Source of the DNA: an uncultured Gemmiger sp.
GTDB taxonomy: Bacteria; Bacillota; Clostridia; Oscillospirales; Ruminococcaceae
Direction: 5' to 3'
Length of the DNA stretch: 6,968 nt
Assembly (NCBI GenBank): GCA_959018215.1
Contig: CAUEKL010000121.1
Coordinates: 1-6,968, forward strand
Shown here piece after piece: positions 1-5,933 of the stretch. The position numbers and the translations under genes were made by a program. The notes beneath the pieces are model-generated. The model was not told the origin of the DNA, did not search any database, and worked only from the letters and a program-made list of their open reading frames with translations. Position 1 is the first letter of the stretch; each line of letters opens with the position of its first letter.

Positions 1-1
1 G

Positions 2-298
2 TGCCTCATCATCACGCTGGAAGGCAAGATGATGGACCGGGCCGAGAAGCCCGCGGCTCCCAAACCCGCCGCACCCAAGCCCGCTGCGCCGGCTCGCCGT
101 CCGGCGCCCGCTCCCGCCGCTCCCGCAGTGGAAGCCGGTATCCCCGCTGAGGTGGTGGCTGCCATTGCGGCCGCCGTTGCCTGCACCGAAGGCGGCGGTG
201 TCATCCGTGCCGTGCGCCGCGCGCCTGCCGCCGGTTCCCGCCGGGGCAATTGGGGCGATGCCGGTGTTGTGGCCAACACCACGCCGTTCCTGGCATGA
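2..298 (+). CDS. Sodium pump decarboxylase small membrane subunit (OadG/MmdD/GcdD-like), C-terminal part
   Basis: This is the 3' part of a gene cut by the left window edge; the frame is open from base 2 and 98 residues remain. In the OadG family, an N-terminal membrane helix anchors the Na+-pumping decarboxylase complex and the cytoplasmic tail contacts the catalytic subunit. The first visible residues (CLIITLEGKMMD) look like the end of that helix and the turn into the cytoplasm. Next comes a Pro/Ala-rich linker (47-127) containing KPAAPKPAAPKPAAPA, then a helical IPAEVVAAIAAAVA segment. The family-like basic/aromatic tail includes RRAP, WGDAGVV and a terminal NTTPFLA. The ATG codons at 29 and 32 are internal, not starts, because coding sense continues upstream. 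The beta subunit gene begins 16 nt downstream, which strongly supports the assignment. The linker resembles those of biotin carrier subunits, but no biotin-site MKM motif is visible. The substrate (oxaloacetate, methylmalonyl-CoA or glutaconyl-CoA) cannot be told from this subunit. Confidence 0.8.
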   Translation, partial: CLIITLEGKMMDRAEKPAAPKPAAPKPAAPARRPAPAPAAPAVEAGIPAEVVAAIAAAVACTEGGGVIRAVRRAPAAGSRRGNWGDAGVVANTTPFLA

Positions 299-314
299 AG
301 GGTGAGGTGAGCAT

Positions 315-1502
315 ATGAGCATTATTCAGAATATTTCGGAAATCTTCGCCAACTCCGGCTGGGCCCAGATCTTTTTTGCGGAAGGCGGCTGGAAGTACGC
401 CGTCATGCTGGTGGTGGCCTGTGTGCTGCTGTACCTGGCCATTGTCAAACAGTTCGAACCCCTGCTGCTGCTGCCCATCGGCTTCGGCATGCTGATGACC
501 AACCTGCCTCTGGACGGTCTGTTCCATATGGAGATCTTCCTGAACGAGACCAACCACATCAACTGGGAACTGCTGGGCAGTTCCGGCGGCATGGCCGACT
601 ATATCTACCTGGGCGTCAAGCTGGGCATCTATCCGCCCCTGATCTTCCTGGGCATCGGCACCATGACCGACTTTGAACCCCTGATCGCCCGTCCGTCCAG
701 CCTTCTGCTGGGCGCTGCTGCCCAGCTGGGCATCTTCTTTACTTATCTGGGCGCCAAGCTGCTGGGCTTCACCGGCCCCGAAGCTGCCTCCATCGGCATC
801 ATCGGCGGCGCCGACGGCCCCACGGCTATCTTTACCACCACCAAGCTGGCTCCCCACCTGCTGGGCTCCATCGCGGTGGCAGCCTACTGCTACATGGCGC
901 TGGTGCCGGTTATCCAGCCGCCCATCATGCGCGCTCTGACCACCGAAAAGGAACGTCAGATCGTTATGGAGCCCCCGCGCCGGGTCTCCAAGACCGAAAA
1001 GATCATCTTCCCCATCATGGTCACCATCATCGTCAGCCTGACCCTGCCTGACGCGGCCATTCTGGTGGGCTGCCTGATGATGGGCAACCTGATGAAGGAA
1101 TCCGGCGTGGTGGAGCGTATCACCAAGACCGCCGGCAATGAACTGATGAACATCATCACCATCTTCCTGGGCTTCAGCGTGGGCTGCACCACCAACGCGT
1201 CCACCTTCCTGAACGTCCAGACGGTGGAGATCATCGTTCTGGGCGTCATCGCCTTCGGTGTGGGTACCGCCGGCGGTGTGCTGCTGGGCAAGGTCATGTG
1301 TGCCGCCACCCATGGTAAGATCAACCCCCTCATCGGCTCTGCCGGTGTTTCCGCCGTGCCCATGGCCGCCCGTGTTTCCCAGAAGGTTGGCCAGGAGTAC
1401 AACCCCCGCAACTATCTGCTGATGCACGCCATGGGCCCCAACGTGGCCGGCGTCATCGGTTCCGCTGTGGCGGCCGGTATCCTGATCAACATGTTCAGCT
1501 GA
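315..1502 (+). CDS. Sodium-ion-translocating decarboxylase, beta subunit (OadB/MmdB/GcdB family)
   Basis: This complete 395-residue integral membrane protein forms the Na+ channel of a biotin-dependent decarboxylase. In this family, decarboxylation of carboxybiotin at the membrane is coupled to Na+ export. Visible evidence is a string of hydrophobic segments along the whole chain and the family signature GIIGGADGPTAIF (residues 161-173). Asp167 of that signature corresponds to the conserved Asp implicated in Na+ binding in OadB. There is also LVPVIQPPIM (196-205) and the conserved C-terminal GPNVAGVIGSAVAAG (374-388). Length is normal for Gram-positive members. The ATG at 315 follows a purine-rich GAGGTG site (304-309) at 5-nt spacing, 16 nt after the small subunit stop, so the two are surely one operon. 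A strong terminator begins 28 nt after the stop, making this the last gene of the unit. Glycine codons are GGC/GGT with no GGG that I could find, as expected of a well-expressed metabolic gene. Family assignment is very secure; the substrate is unknown. Confidence 0.96.
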   Translation: MSIIQNISEIFANSGWAQIFFAEGGWKYAVMLVVACVLLYLAIVKQFEPLLLLPIGFGMLMTNLPLDGLFHMEIFLNETNHINWELLGSSGGMADYIYLGVKLGIYPPLIFLGIGTMTDFEPLIARPSSLLLGAAAQLGIFFTYLGAKLLGFTGPEAASIGIIGGADGPTAIFTTTKLAPHLLGSIAVAAYCYMALVPVIQPPIMRALTTEKERQIVMEPPRRVSKTEKIIFPIMVTIIVSLTLPDAAILVGCLMMGNLMKESGVVERITKTAGNELMNIITIFLGFSVGCTTNASTFLNVQTVEIIVLGVIAFGVGTAGGVLLGKVMCAATHGKINPLIGSAGVSAVPMAARVSQKVGQEYNPRNYLLMHAMGPNVAGVIGSAVAAGILINMFS

Positions 1503-1529
1503 TTCCCCTGCCTGCATAAAACAAAGTCG

Positions 1530-1565
1530 CCCCCGCACCGCTTTTTCGGCAGTGCGGGGGTTTTC
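1530..1565 (+). terminator. Rho-independent terminator of the decarboxylase operon
   Basis: A perfect 9-bp GC-rich stem is formed by CCCCCGCAC (1530-1538) and GTGCGGGGG (1552-1560), with a 13-nt loop. It is followed directly by a T-rich run beginning TTTTCTGTT at 1561. An A-rich stretch (AAAACAAAG) precedes it. It lies 28 nt after the beta subunit stop codon, exactly where the operon should end. Confidence 0.93.
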
Positions 1566-1638
1566 TGTTGGAGGCGGCAGGACTTTACGTCTTCTCATGC
1601 CCCCACAAATCCAAGGGGGGTAAAATCCCCGCTTTCTC

Positions 1639-1667
1639 TTTCCTTTTATCGCCGTACGGGGTATAAT
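1639..1667 (+). promoter_or_regulatory. Probable sigma-70-type promoter of the glycan operon
   Basis: A perfect -10 hexamer TATAAT lies at 1662-1667 in the only AT-rich stretch between the decarboxylase terminator and the first glycosyltransferase. The best -35 candidate at 17-bp spacing is TTTCCT (1639-1644), which matches TTGACA poorly. There is no TG of an extended -10, so the promoter may be weak or need an activator. Transcription would start near 1674, leaving a leader of about 30 nt before the GTG start at 1706. The -10 box is also one arm of a 7-bp inverted repeat (GTATAAT 1661-1667, ATTATAC 1682-1688). Confidence 0.6.
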
Positions 1668-1693
1668 AGATAAAATGCCGAATTATACGGGTT

Positions 1694-1699
1694 GGAGGG
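1694..1699 (+). promoter_or_regulatory. Ribosome binding site that decides the GTG start at 1706
   Basis: GGAGGG at 1694-1699 is a strong Shine-Dalgarno match. It directly abuts an in-frame TTG (1700), which leaves no spacer, but sits 6 nt before the in-frame GTG (1706). The spacing argues for initiation at GTG 1706. Confidence 0.75.
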
Positions 1700-1705
1700 T
1701 TGACG

Positions 1706-2911
1706 GTGGAAAAAACAAGCTGCAAGATCCTGCTGGTCCATTGCCATTACCGCCTGCCCGGGGGCGAGGACGCCGTCTTTGCGGACGAGCGCGCCCTGCT
1801 GGAAAGCCACGGCCACCAGGTATTCACCTATGAGCGCACCAATGAGGGCGGGGCCCTGGCCATGGGTCTGGAGGCGGTGTTCAGCTGGAAAACCTGGCGG
1901 GAGGTACGCGCCCTCATCCGCCGGCACCACATCGACATTGTGCATGTGCACAACACCCTGCTCACCGTCAGCCCGTCGGTGTTCTGGGCCGCCCGCTCCC
2001 TGGGGGTGCCGGTGGTGCAGACGCTGCACAATTTCCGGATCTTCTGCCCCAACGGGGTGCTGCTGCGCCAGGGCAAGGTCTGTGAGGACTGCCCCCGCCG
2101 CCGTGGCGGCCTCTGGCAGGCGGTGTGCCACCGCTGCTACCGGGACAGCCTGGCCCAGAGCGCCGTCTGCGCTTTTGTGTATGCCTTCCACCGGCTGCTG
2201 GGCACCTACCGCTGGGTGAACCTCATCACCCTCACCGACTTTGACAAACAGAAATTGCTGGAATTCAACACCCTGCACCGGGTCTTCGACCCAAAACGCC
2301 TCTTTGTGCGGCCCAACACCGCCGCCACGGGGGAAGCCTTGCCCCCGGTCTTGCCATGGGCGGACCGGAAAAACCAGATCGTCTTTGCCGGGCGGCTGGA
2401 GGAACTCAAGGGCCTGCGCACCGCCGTGGAAGGCTGGAAGCGCCTGGCCCAGGACCCCGATGCCCCGGACCTGCTGCTGGTGGGCAGCGGTCCTCTGGAA
2501 GACTGGGTCCGGCAGCAGGCGGTGCCCAAGGTCCGGCTGCTGGGCCGCCTGCCCAGAGAAGAGTTGCACACTCTGTTCGGACAAAGCCGGGCCGTACTGG
2601 CCCCCAGTCTGTGCTATGAAAGCTTCGCTCTGGTCCCGGCGGAAGCCCATGTGATGGGCACCCTGGTGATCGCCAGTGATCTGGGCAATGTGGGGGCCAT
2701 GGTCCGCCCCGGGGTGGACGGTCTGCGCTTTGCCCCCGGAGACCCGGACGCCCTGGCCGACGCCGTCCGGGCCCTGCCCGCCCTGGGCCAGACCGCCGAT
2801 CTGGCCGCCGTCCGCGCCGCGGCCCTGGCCGCCTTCGGACCGGAAGAAAATTATCGCCGTCTCATGGAAATTTACCGCGCCGTCCTGGACGGGACGAACG
2901 CGCTGCCATAA
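1706..2911 (+). CDS. GT4-family glycosyltransferase with a cysteine cluster
   Basis: This 401-residue cytoplasmic GT-B glycosyltransferase probably transfers a sugar from a nucleotide-sugar donor to a lipid-linked glycan precursor. The N-terminal acceptor domain begins KILLVHCHYRLPGGEDAVF; GGED (19-22) is typical of one GT4 subgroup. TLHNFRIFCPNG (108-119) is followed by a cysteine cluster: Cys116, Cys126-x2-Cys129 and Cys141-x2-Cys144 (last pair in CHRCYRDS). The C-terminal donor domain holds FAGRLEELKG (227-236), VGSGP (259-263) and the GT4 E-x7-E motif, Glu305 and Glu313 in YESFALVPAE. GTG 1706 is preferred over TTG 1700 on ribosome-site spacing; the difference is two residues. No signal peptide or membrane helix is evident. 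It is the first gene of the operon, and the next gene starts 12 nt after its stop. Fold and general activity are secure; donor and acceptor are not predictable. GGG glycine codons are frequent, unlike the beta subunit gene upstream. Confidence 0.9.
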   Translation: MEKTSCKILLVHCHYRLPGGEDAVFADERALLESHGHQVFTYERTNEGGALAMGLEAVFSWKTWREVRALIRRHHIDIVHVHNTLLTVSPSVFWAARSLGVPVVQTLHNFRIFCPNGVLLRQGKVCEDCPRRRGGLWQAVCHRCYRDSLAQSAVCAFVYAFHRLLGTYRWVNLITLTDFDKQKLLEFNTLHRVFDPKRLFVRPNTAATGEALPPVLPWADRKNQIVFAGRLEELKGLRTAVEGWKRLAQDPDAPDLLLVGSGPLEDWVRQQAVPKVRLLGRLPREELHTLFGQSRAVLAPSLCYESFALVPAEAHVMGTLVIASDLGNVGAMVRPGVDGLRFAPGDPDALADAVRALPALGQTADLAAVRAAALAAFGPEENYRRLMEIYRAVLDGTNALP

Positions 2912-2923
2912 GGAGAATTCTGC

Positions 2924-3889
2924 ATGAATCAGCTCTACCGCGCTTTGCATATGCCTCCGGCGCGCCTGGTCAAAAAACTGGCCGGTTGGAAGGAAATCTA
3001 CACCATCGCTCTGCGCCCGGTGCCCACCGCCCCGGGGTGTGACCCTCTGCCCGCCTTGGGGGAGGAGCACGCCTATACCCCTTTGCCCGGCAAGCCCGGC
3101 ACCTGGTACGCCGACCCGCTGCTCTTTCATCATGAGGGCAAGCGCTGGCTCTTCTGCGAAGCCTTTGATATGGCCAAAGGCAAGGGGGATATCGCGGTGC
3201 TCGACCTCACCGACCCCCGCCGGCCCGGGGAACCCCGGACGGTGCTGAGCGAAAAATTCCACCTCTCCTTTCCCACCGTGTTCAGCTGGAACCGGGAGAT
3301 CTGGATGATCCCCGAGACCGGCACCAACCACAGCCTGAACCTCTACCGGTGCAAACACTTCCCCGACGAATGGGAACTGGCCGCTTCCTTCCTGACCGGG
3401 GACAAGGAACTGGCCGACACCATCCTGCTGGACATCCGTCCCGGCGGGCTGGCCCTGCTCTGCAGCCAGGTCAAGGCGGACAACGGTCTGTATACCCGCT
3501 ACCGCCGGTATGAGCTGCGCCGGGAGGAGGGGGGCTTTGTGCTGGAGGAGGACGAGACCTTCGGCCTGGAAAACCGCAATTACGACCTGGGCGCCCGCAA
3601 CGCCGGGCCTTTGTTCCGGTGGGCCGGGCAGACGGTGCGTCCCGCCCAGGTGAGCACCAAGGTGGACTACGGGGTGTATCTCCAGTTCTGGAACCGCCGG
3701 GGGGAAAAGGAGTTCCCCCTGTGCGCCGCCATGCCCGGCAATGTCTGTATTGAGGGACTGGACCCGGCCTCGGTCATCGGCATCCACACCTATTGCCGGG
3801 ACGAGGAAATCGAGGTGATCGACGCGCGGTATCTGGCCAAAGTCGGGCCCATCCCCGCGCCCAAACAGGAGGATGTAACGCCATGCTGA
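2924..3889 (+). CDS. GINT1 N-terminal-domain-like (beta-propeller type) protein in a glycan operon
   Basis: This complete 321-residue protein resembles the family named after the N-terminal domain of plant glucosamine inositolphosphorylceramide transferase 1, a beta-propeller-like fold reminiscent of GH43/GH32 enzymes. Motifs in order are WYADPLLF (61-68, with ADP as in GH43-like blades), WLFCEAFD (75-82), KGKGDIAVLDL (85-95), HLSFPTVF (113-120), MIPET (128-132), NLYRCKHFP (139-147), ADTILL (164-169), ARNAGPLF (224-231) and RPAQ (239-242). These aromatic and acidic repeats fit successive propeller blades. There is no signal peptide, so it acts in the cytoplasm. The bacterial role is not established; glycan binding, glycan transfer or trimming, or a partner of the adjacent glycosyltransferases are all possible. 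ATG 2924 has an AAGGAG site that overlaps the previous gene's stop, at good spacing. The 3' end overlaps the next gene by 7 nt. The family call comes from motif recall, not a search. Confidence 0.7.
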   Translation: MNQLYRALHMPPARLVKKLAGWKEIYTIALRPVPTAPGCDPLPALGEEHAYTPLPGKPGTWYADPLLFHHEGKRWLFCEAFDMAKGKGDIAVLDLTDPRRPGEPRTVLSEKFHLSFPTVFSWNREIWMIPETGTNHSLNLYRCKHFPDEWELAASFLTGDKELADTILLDIRPGGLALLCSQVKADNGLYTRYRRYELRREEGGFVLEEDETFGLENRNYDLGARNAGPLFRWAGQTVRPAQVSTKVDYGVYLQFWNRRGEKEFPLCAAMPGNVCIEGLDPASVIGIHTYCRDEEIEVIDARYLAKVGPIPAPKQEDVTPC

Positions 3890-5013
3890 CCATCGCCATT
3901 CCCCAGCTGTACTGCGGGGCTTCGGGTAAAAAAGGTGCCTATAACCGCCAGGAAGTGGGCCTGGCCCGGGCTCTGGCCGCCCAGGGCTGCCGGGCTGTGG
4001 TCCTTTATCCGGCGGTGGGGGCCGATGCCATCGAGGCCGAGGAACCCGCCCCGGGCGTCAAGATCCTGTATGTGCCCGCCAAGGCCTGGCGGGTCCACGC
4101 CTTTTATTCCACCTGGCAGCCCCTGCTGGACGAACAGGTAGACGCCGTCCATGTGATGGGGGACAACTCTCTGGGGGTGCCGGGGCTGTACCGCTTCTGT
4201 CAGGAGCACGGCATCTTCTTCTACAGCCAGCTGGGGGCAGTGCGCTCCGACGCCCACAACCCTCTGGTGCGGGCGGTGATGGACCTGCTCTGCCGCCGCA
4301 ATCTGGCCATCTACCGCAAAACCCCCACCTACGCCAAGACCCTGGCGGTGCAGAACACCCTGGAAGAGCTGGGCGTGCCCTGTGCCGGGGTGCTGCCGGT
4401 GGGACTGGACACCGCCATCATCCCCGAAGTGACGGGCACCAAACCGGAACTGCGGGAACAGCTGGGCCTGGACCCGGACGCCCAGATTCTCCTCTTTGTG
4501 GGGCGTCTGGACACCTACAAGCGCCCCCTGGACCTGGTACCGCTGCTGGCTGCCCTGCCGGAAAACTGGCAGGCGGTGGTCATCGGCAACGGGGCTTTGG
4601 CGGAGACCCTGAAAGGGGAGATGCAGGCCGCCGGGCTGGCCCACCGCTGGGTGCACATCCCCAGCGTGCCCAACACCCAGGTACATGCCTACTACCACGC
4701 CTGCGACGTGTTCGTGAACTTCAACGACCATGAAATTTTCGGTATGAGCCTGCTGGAAGCCATGTACGCGGGCTGTGTGCCGGTGGCCCGCCATGCCCCC
4801 GGTCCCGACCAGATCATCGAGGACGGCATCAGCGGCCTGCTGCTGGACGGCAATGCGGAAGTCTTTGCCGCCGGGGTGGAAGCCGCCGCCTGCAACCCGG
4901 CCATGGGCCTGGCCGCCAAGCAGCGCATCCGGGAACATTTCTTGTGGGACAACAGCGCCCGCACCGTGCTGGCCATGCTGAAAGAGAAGGGGGTCACCCG
5001 GGATGGACAATGA
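3883..5013 (+). CDS. GT4-family glycosyltransferase
   Basis: This complete 376-residue cytoplasmic GT-B glycosyltransferase is likely to add one sugar in the same surface-glycan pathway. The N-terminus MLTIAIPQLYCGASGKKGAY is followed by NRQEVGLARALAAQG, the usual first helix of GT4 enzymes. The donor domain carries LLFVGRLDTYKRPLDL (203-218), with Arg208 and Lys213 in the usual phosphate-contacting region. It also has VIGNG (233-237), DVFVNFNDHEIFG (275-287) and the E-x7-E pair Glu284 and Glu292 (EIFGMSLLE). The frame stays open 90 nt further upstream, but ATG 3883 is the better start. It follows AGGAGG (3867-3872) with 10-nt spacing and gives a normal GT4 N-terminus. This start overlaps the upstream stop by 7 nt (ATGCTGA), so translation is probably coupled. 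The 3' end overlaps the next gene by 11 nt. The specific donor and acceptor are unknown. Confidence 0.9.
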   Translation: MLTIAIPQLYCGASGKKGAYNRQEVGLARALAAQGCRAVVLYPAVGADAIEAEEPAPGVKILYVPAKAWRVHAFYSTWQPLLDEQVDAVHVMGDNSLGVPGLYRFCQEHGIFFYSQLGAVRSDAHNPLVRAVMDLLCRRNLAIYRKTPTYAKTLAVQNTLEELGVPCAGVLPVGLDTAIIPEVTGTKPELREQLGLDPDAQILLFVGRLDTYKRPLDLVPLLAALPENWQAVVIGNGALAETLKGEMQAAGLAHRWVHIPSVPNTQVHAYYHACDVFVNFNDHEIFGMSLLEAMYAGCVPVARHAPGPDQIIEDGISGLLLDGNAEVFAAGVEAAACNPAMGLAAKQRIREHFLWDNSARTVLAMLKEKGVTRDGQ

Positions 5014-5911
5014 CGGCAAGCTTCTGGAACTGGCCCGCAACCTGGTCAAATCCGCCCGGTTCGGCTGGAAATACCGGGGGGTGACCGTGCTGCCCGCTGC
5101 CGAAGGCAACCGGCTGGCCAAGGAAGCCCTGGAACAGGGCAAGCCCTTCTGCTTCGGCCGCTGCGGCGCCACCGAGATGCGCACCGTGGCCGAATACCTG
5201 CAAACCGGCGGCAAGACTTTTTCCGACCGTATCCGGCGGGAGATCCGGGATCTGTCCGGGGTCTTTCCCACCGACGACGAACCCCTGCGCCGCTTCTGCG
5301 AAACATACATCCGCTGCGCCCAACAGGCCGACCTGCTGGCCTTGTGGGACGTGGGAGCGGAGCGGCAGGTCATCCGGGGCTGCACCCACACTGCCTTCAC
5401 CCGGCTGCGGGCCCTGGAACCCTACTACCACCAAGACCCCTGGAGCGCCGCCCTGGCCGGCAAAAAGGTGCTGGTGGTGCATCCTTTCAAACAGAGTATC
5501 CTGTCCCAGTACCAAAAGCGGGAAGCCCTTTTCCCCGGCACCCACATTCTGCCGGAATTCGCCTCCCTGACCGTGGTGCAGGCGGTGCAGGGCCTGGCCG
5601 GGCAGGACACCGGGTATGCGTCCTGGTTCGACGCCCTGGCCGCCATGGAAGCCCGGATGGACGCCGCCGACTATGAGGTGGCCCTCATCGGGGCGGGGGC
5701 TTACGGCCTGCCTCTGGCCGCCCACGCCCGGGACACCGGCCACATGGCCGTCCAGATGAGCGGGGCCACCCAGCTGCTTTTCGGCATCAAGGGCAAGCGA
5801 TGGGACGACCACCCGGTCATCGGCAAGCTGTACAACGATGCCTGGGTGCGGCCCCTGCCCGCCGAACAGCCCGCCGCCAAGGAAAAGGTGGAGGGCGGCA
5901 GCTACTGGTAA
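5003..5911 (+). CDS. Conserved glycan-cluster protein, possibly GT-D-fold (DUF1792-like) glycosyltransferase
   Basis: This complete 302-residue soluble protein lacks GT-A and GT-B motifs. An N-terminal FGRCGATEM (51-59) recalls the RFGDGE-type motif of GT-D (DUF1792) glycosyltransferases, and the C-terminal half has two Rossmann-like strands. These are KKVLVVHPF (154-162) and EVALIGAGAYGLPLAAHA (225-242), followed by a highly conserved-looking GATQLLFGIKGKRWDDH (254-270). I recall similar tails in uncharacterised proteins from bacterial capsule and exopolysaccharide loci. The GT-D link is an inference. The Asp of the GT-D metal-binding D-x-E motif is replaced here (GATE, Glu58 retained), so this could be a divergent enzyme or another fold. 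ATG 5003 follows a purine-rich AAGGGGG (4987-4993) and overlaps the previous stop by 11 nt. The neighbours are all glycosyltransferases or glycan-associated, so a role in sugar transfer or modification is likely. The Pro/Ala/Lys-rich end (from about 285) looks disordered. Confidence 0.55.
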   Translation: MDNDGKLLELARNLVKSARFGWKYRGVTVLPAAEGNRLAKEALEQGKPFCFGRCGATEMRTVAEYLQTGGKTFSDRIRREIRDLSGVFPTDDEPLRRFCETYIRCAQQADLLALWDVGAERQVIRGCTHTAFTRLRALEPYYHQDPWSAALAGKKVLVVHPFKQSILSQYQKREALFPGTHILPEFASLTVVQAVQGLAGQDTGYASWFDALAAMEARMDAADYEVALIGAGAYGLPLAAHARDTGHMAVQMSGATQLLFGIKGKRWDDHPVIGKLYNDAWVRPLPAEQPAAKEKVEGGSYW

Positions 5912-5933
5912 ACACATCCCAAAGGAGAGTTTC

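Noticed and set aside
29..298. A free-standing 89-residue gene starting at ATG 29
   Set aside because: The frame is open to the left edge and the residues before the ATG look like the end of the family's membrane helix, so the gene is truncated by the window rather than small.
201..1598. Minus-strand open frame of 465 codons opposite the decarboxylase subunits
   Set aside because: It is a shadow of the beta subunit gene, with His/Gln/Gly/Asp-rich non-family translation and reading through the terminator.
1682..1710. A divergent minus-strand promoter using the reverse TATAAT at 1687-1682
   Set aside because: The position expected for its -35 reads TCCACC, a poor match, and no plausible gene lies on the minus strand to be served by it.
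1646..3787. Very long open frame on the minus strand (713 codons) opposite the first two glycan genes
   Set aside because: It is antisense to two well-supported genes with clear family motifs. Its translation is low-complexity (Gly/Gln/His/Pro/Ala-rich), typical of the shadow frame of GC-rich genes.
3793..3882. An upstream extension of the second GT4 gene by 30 codons
   Set aside because: The extension lies in another frame of the preceding gene and gives non-family residues, while ATG 3883 has a good AGGAGG site and yields a normal GT4 N-terminus.
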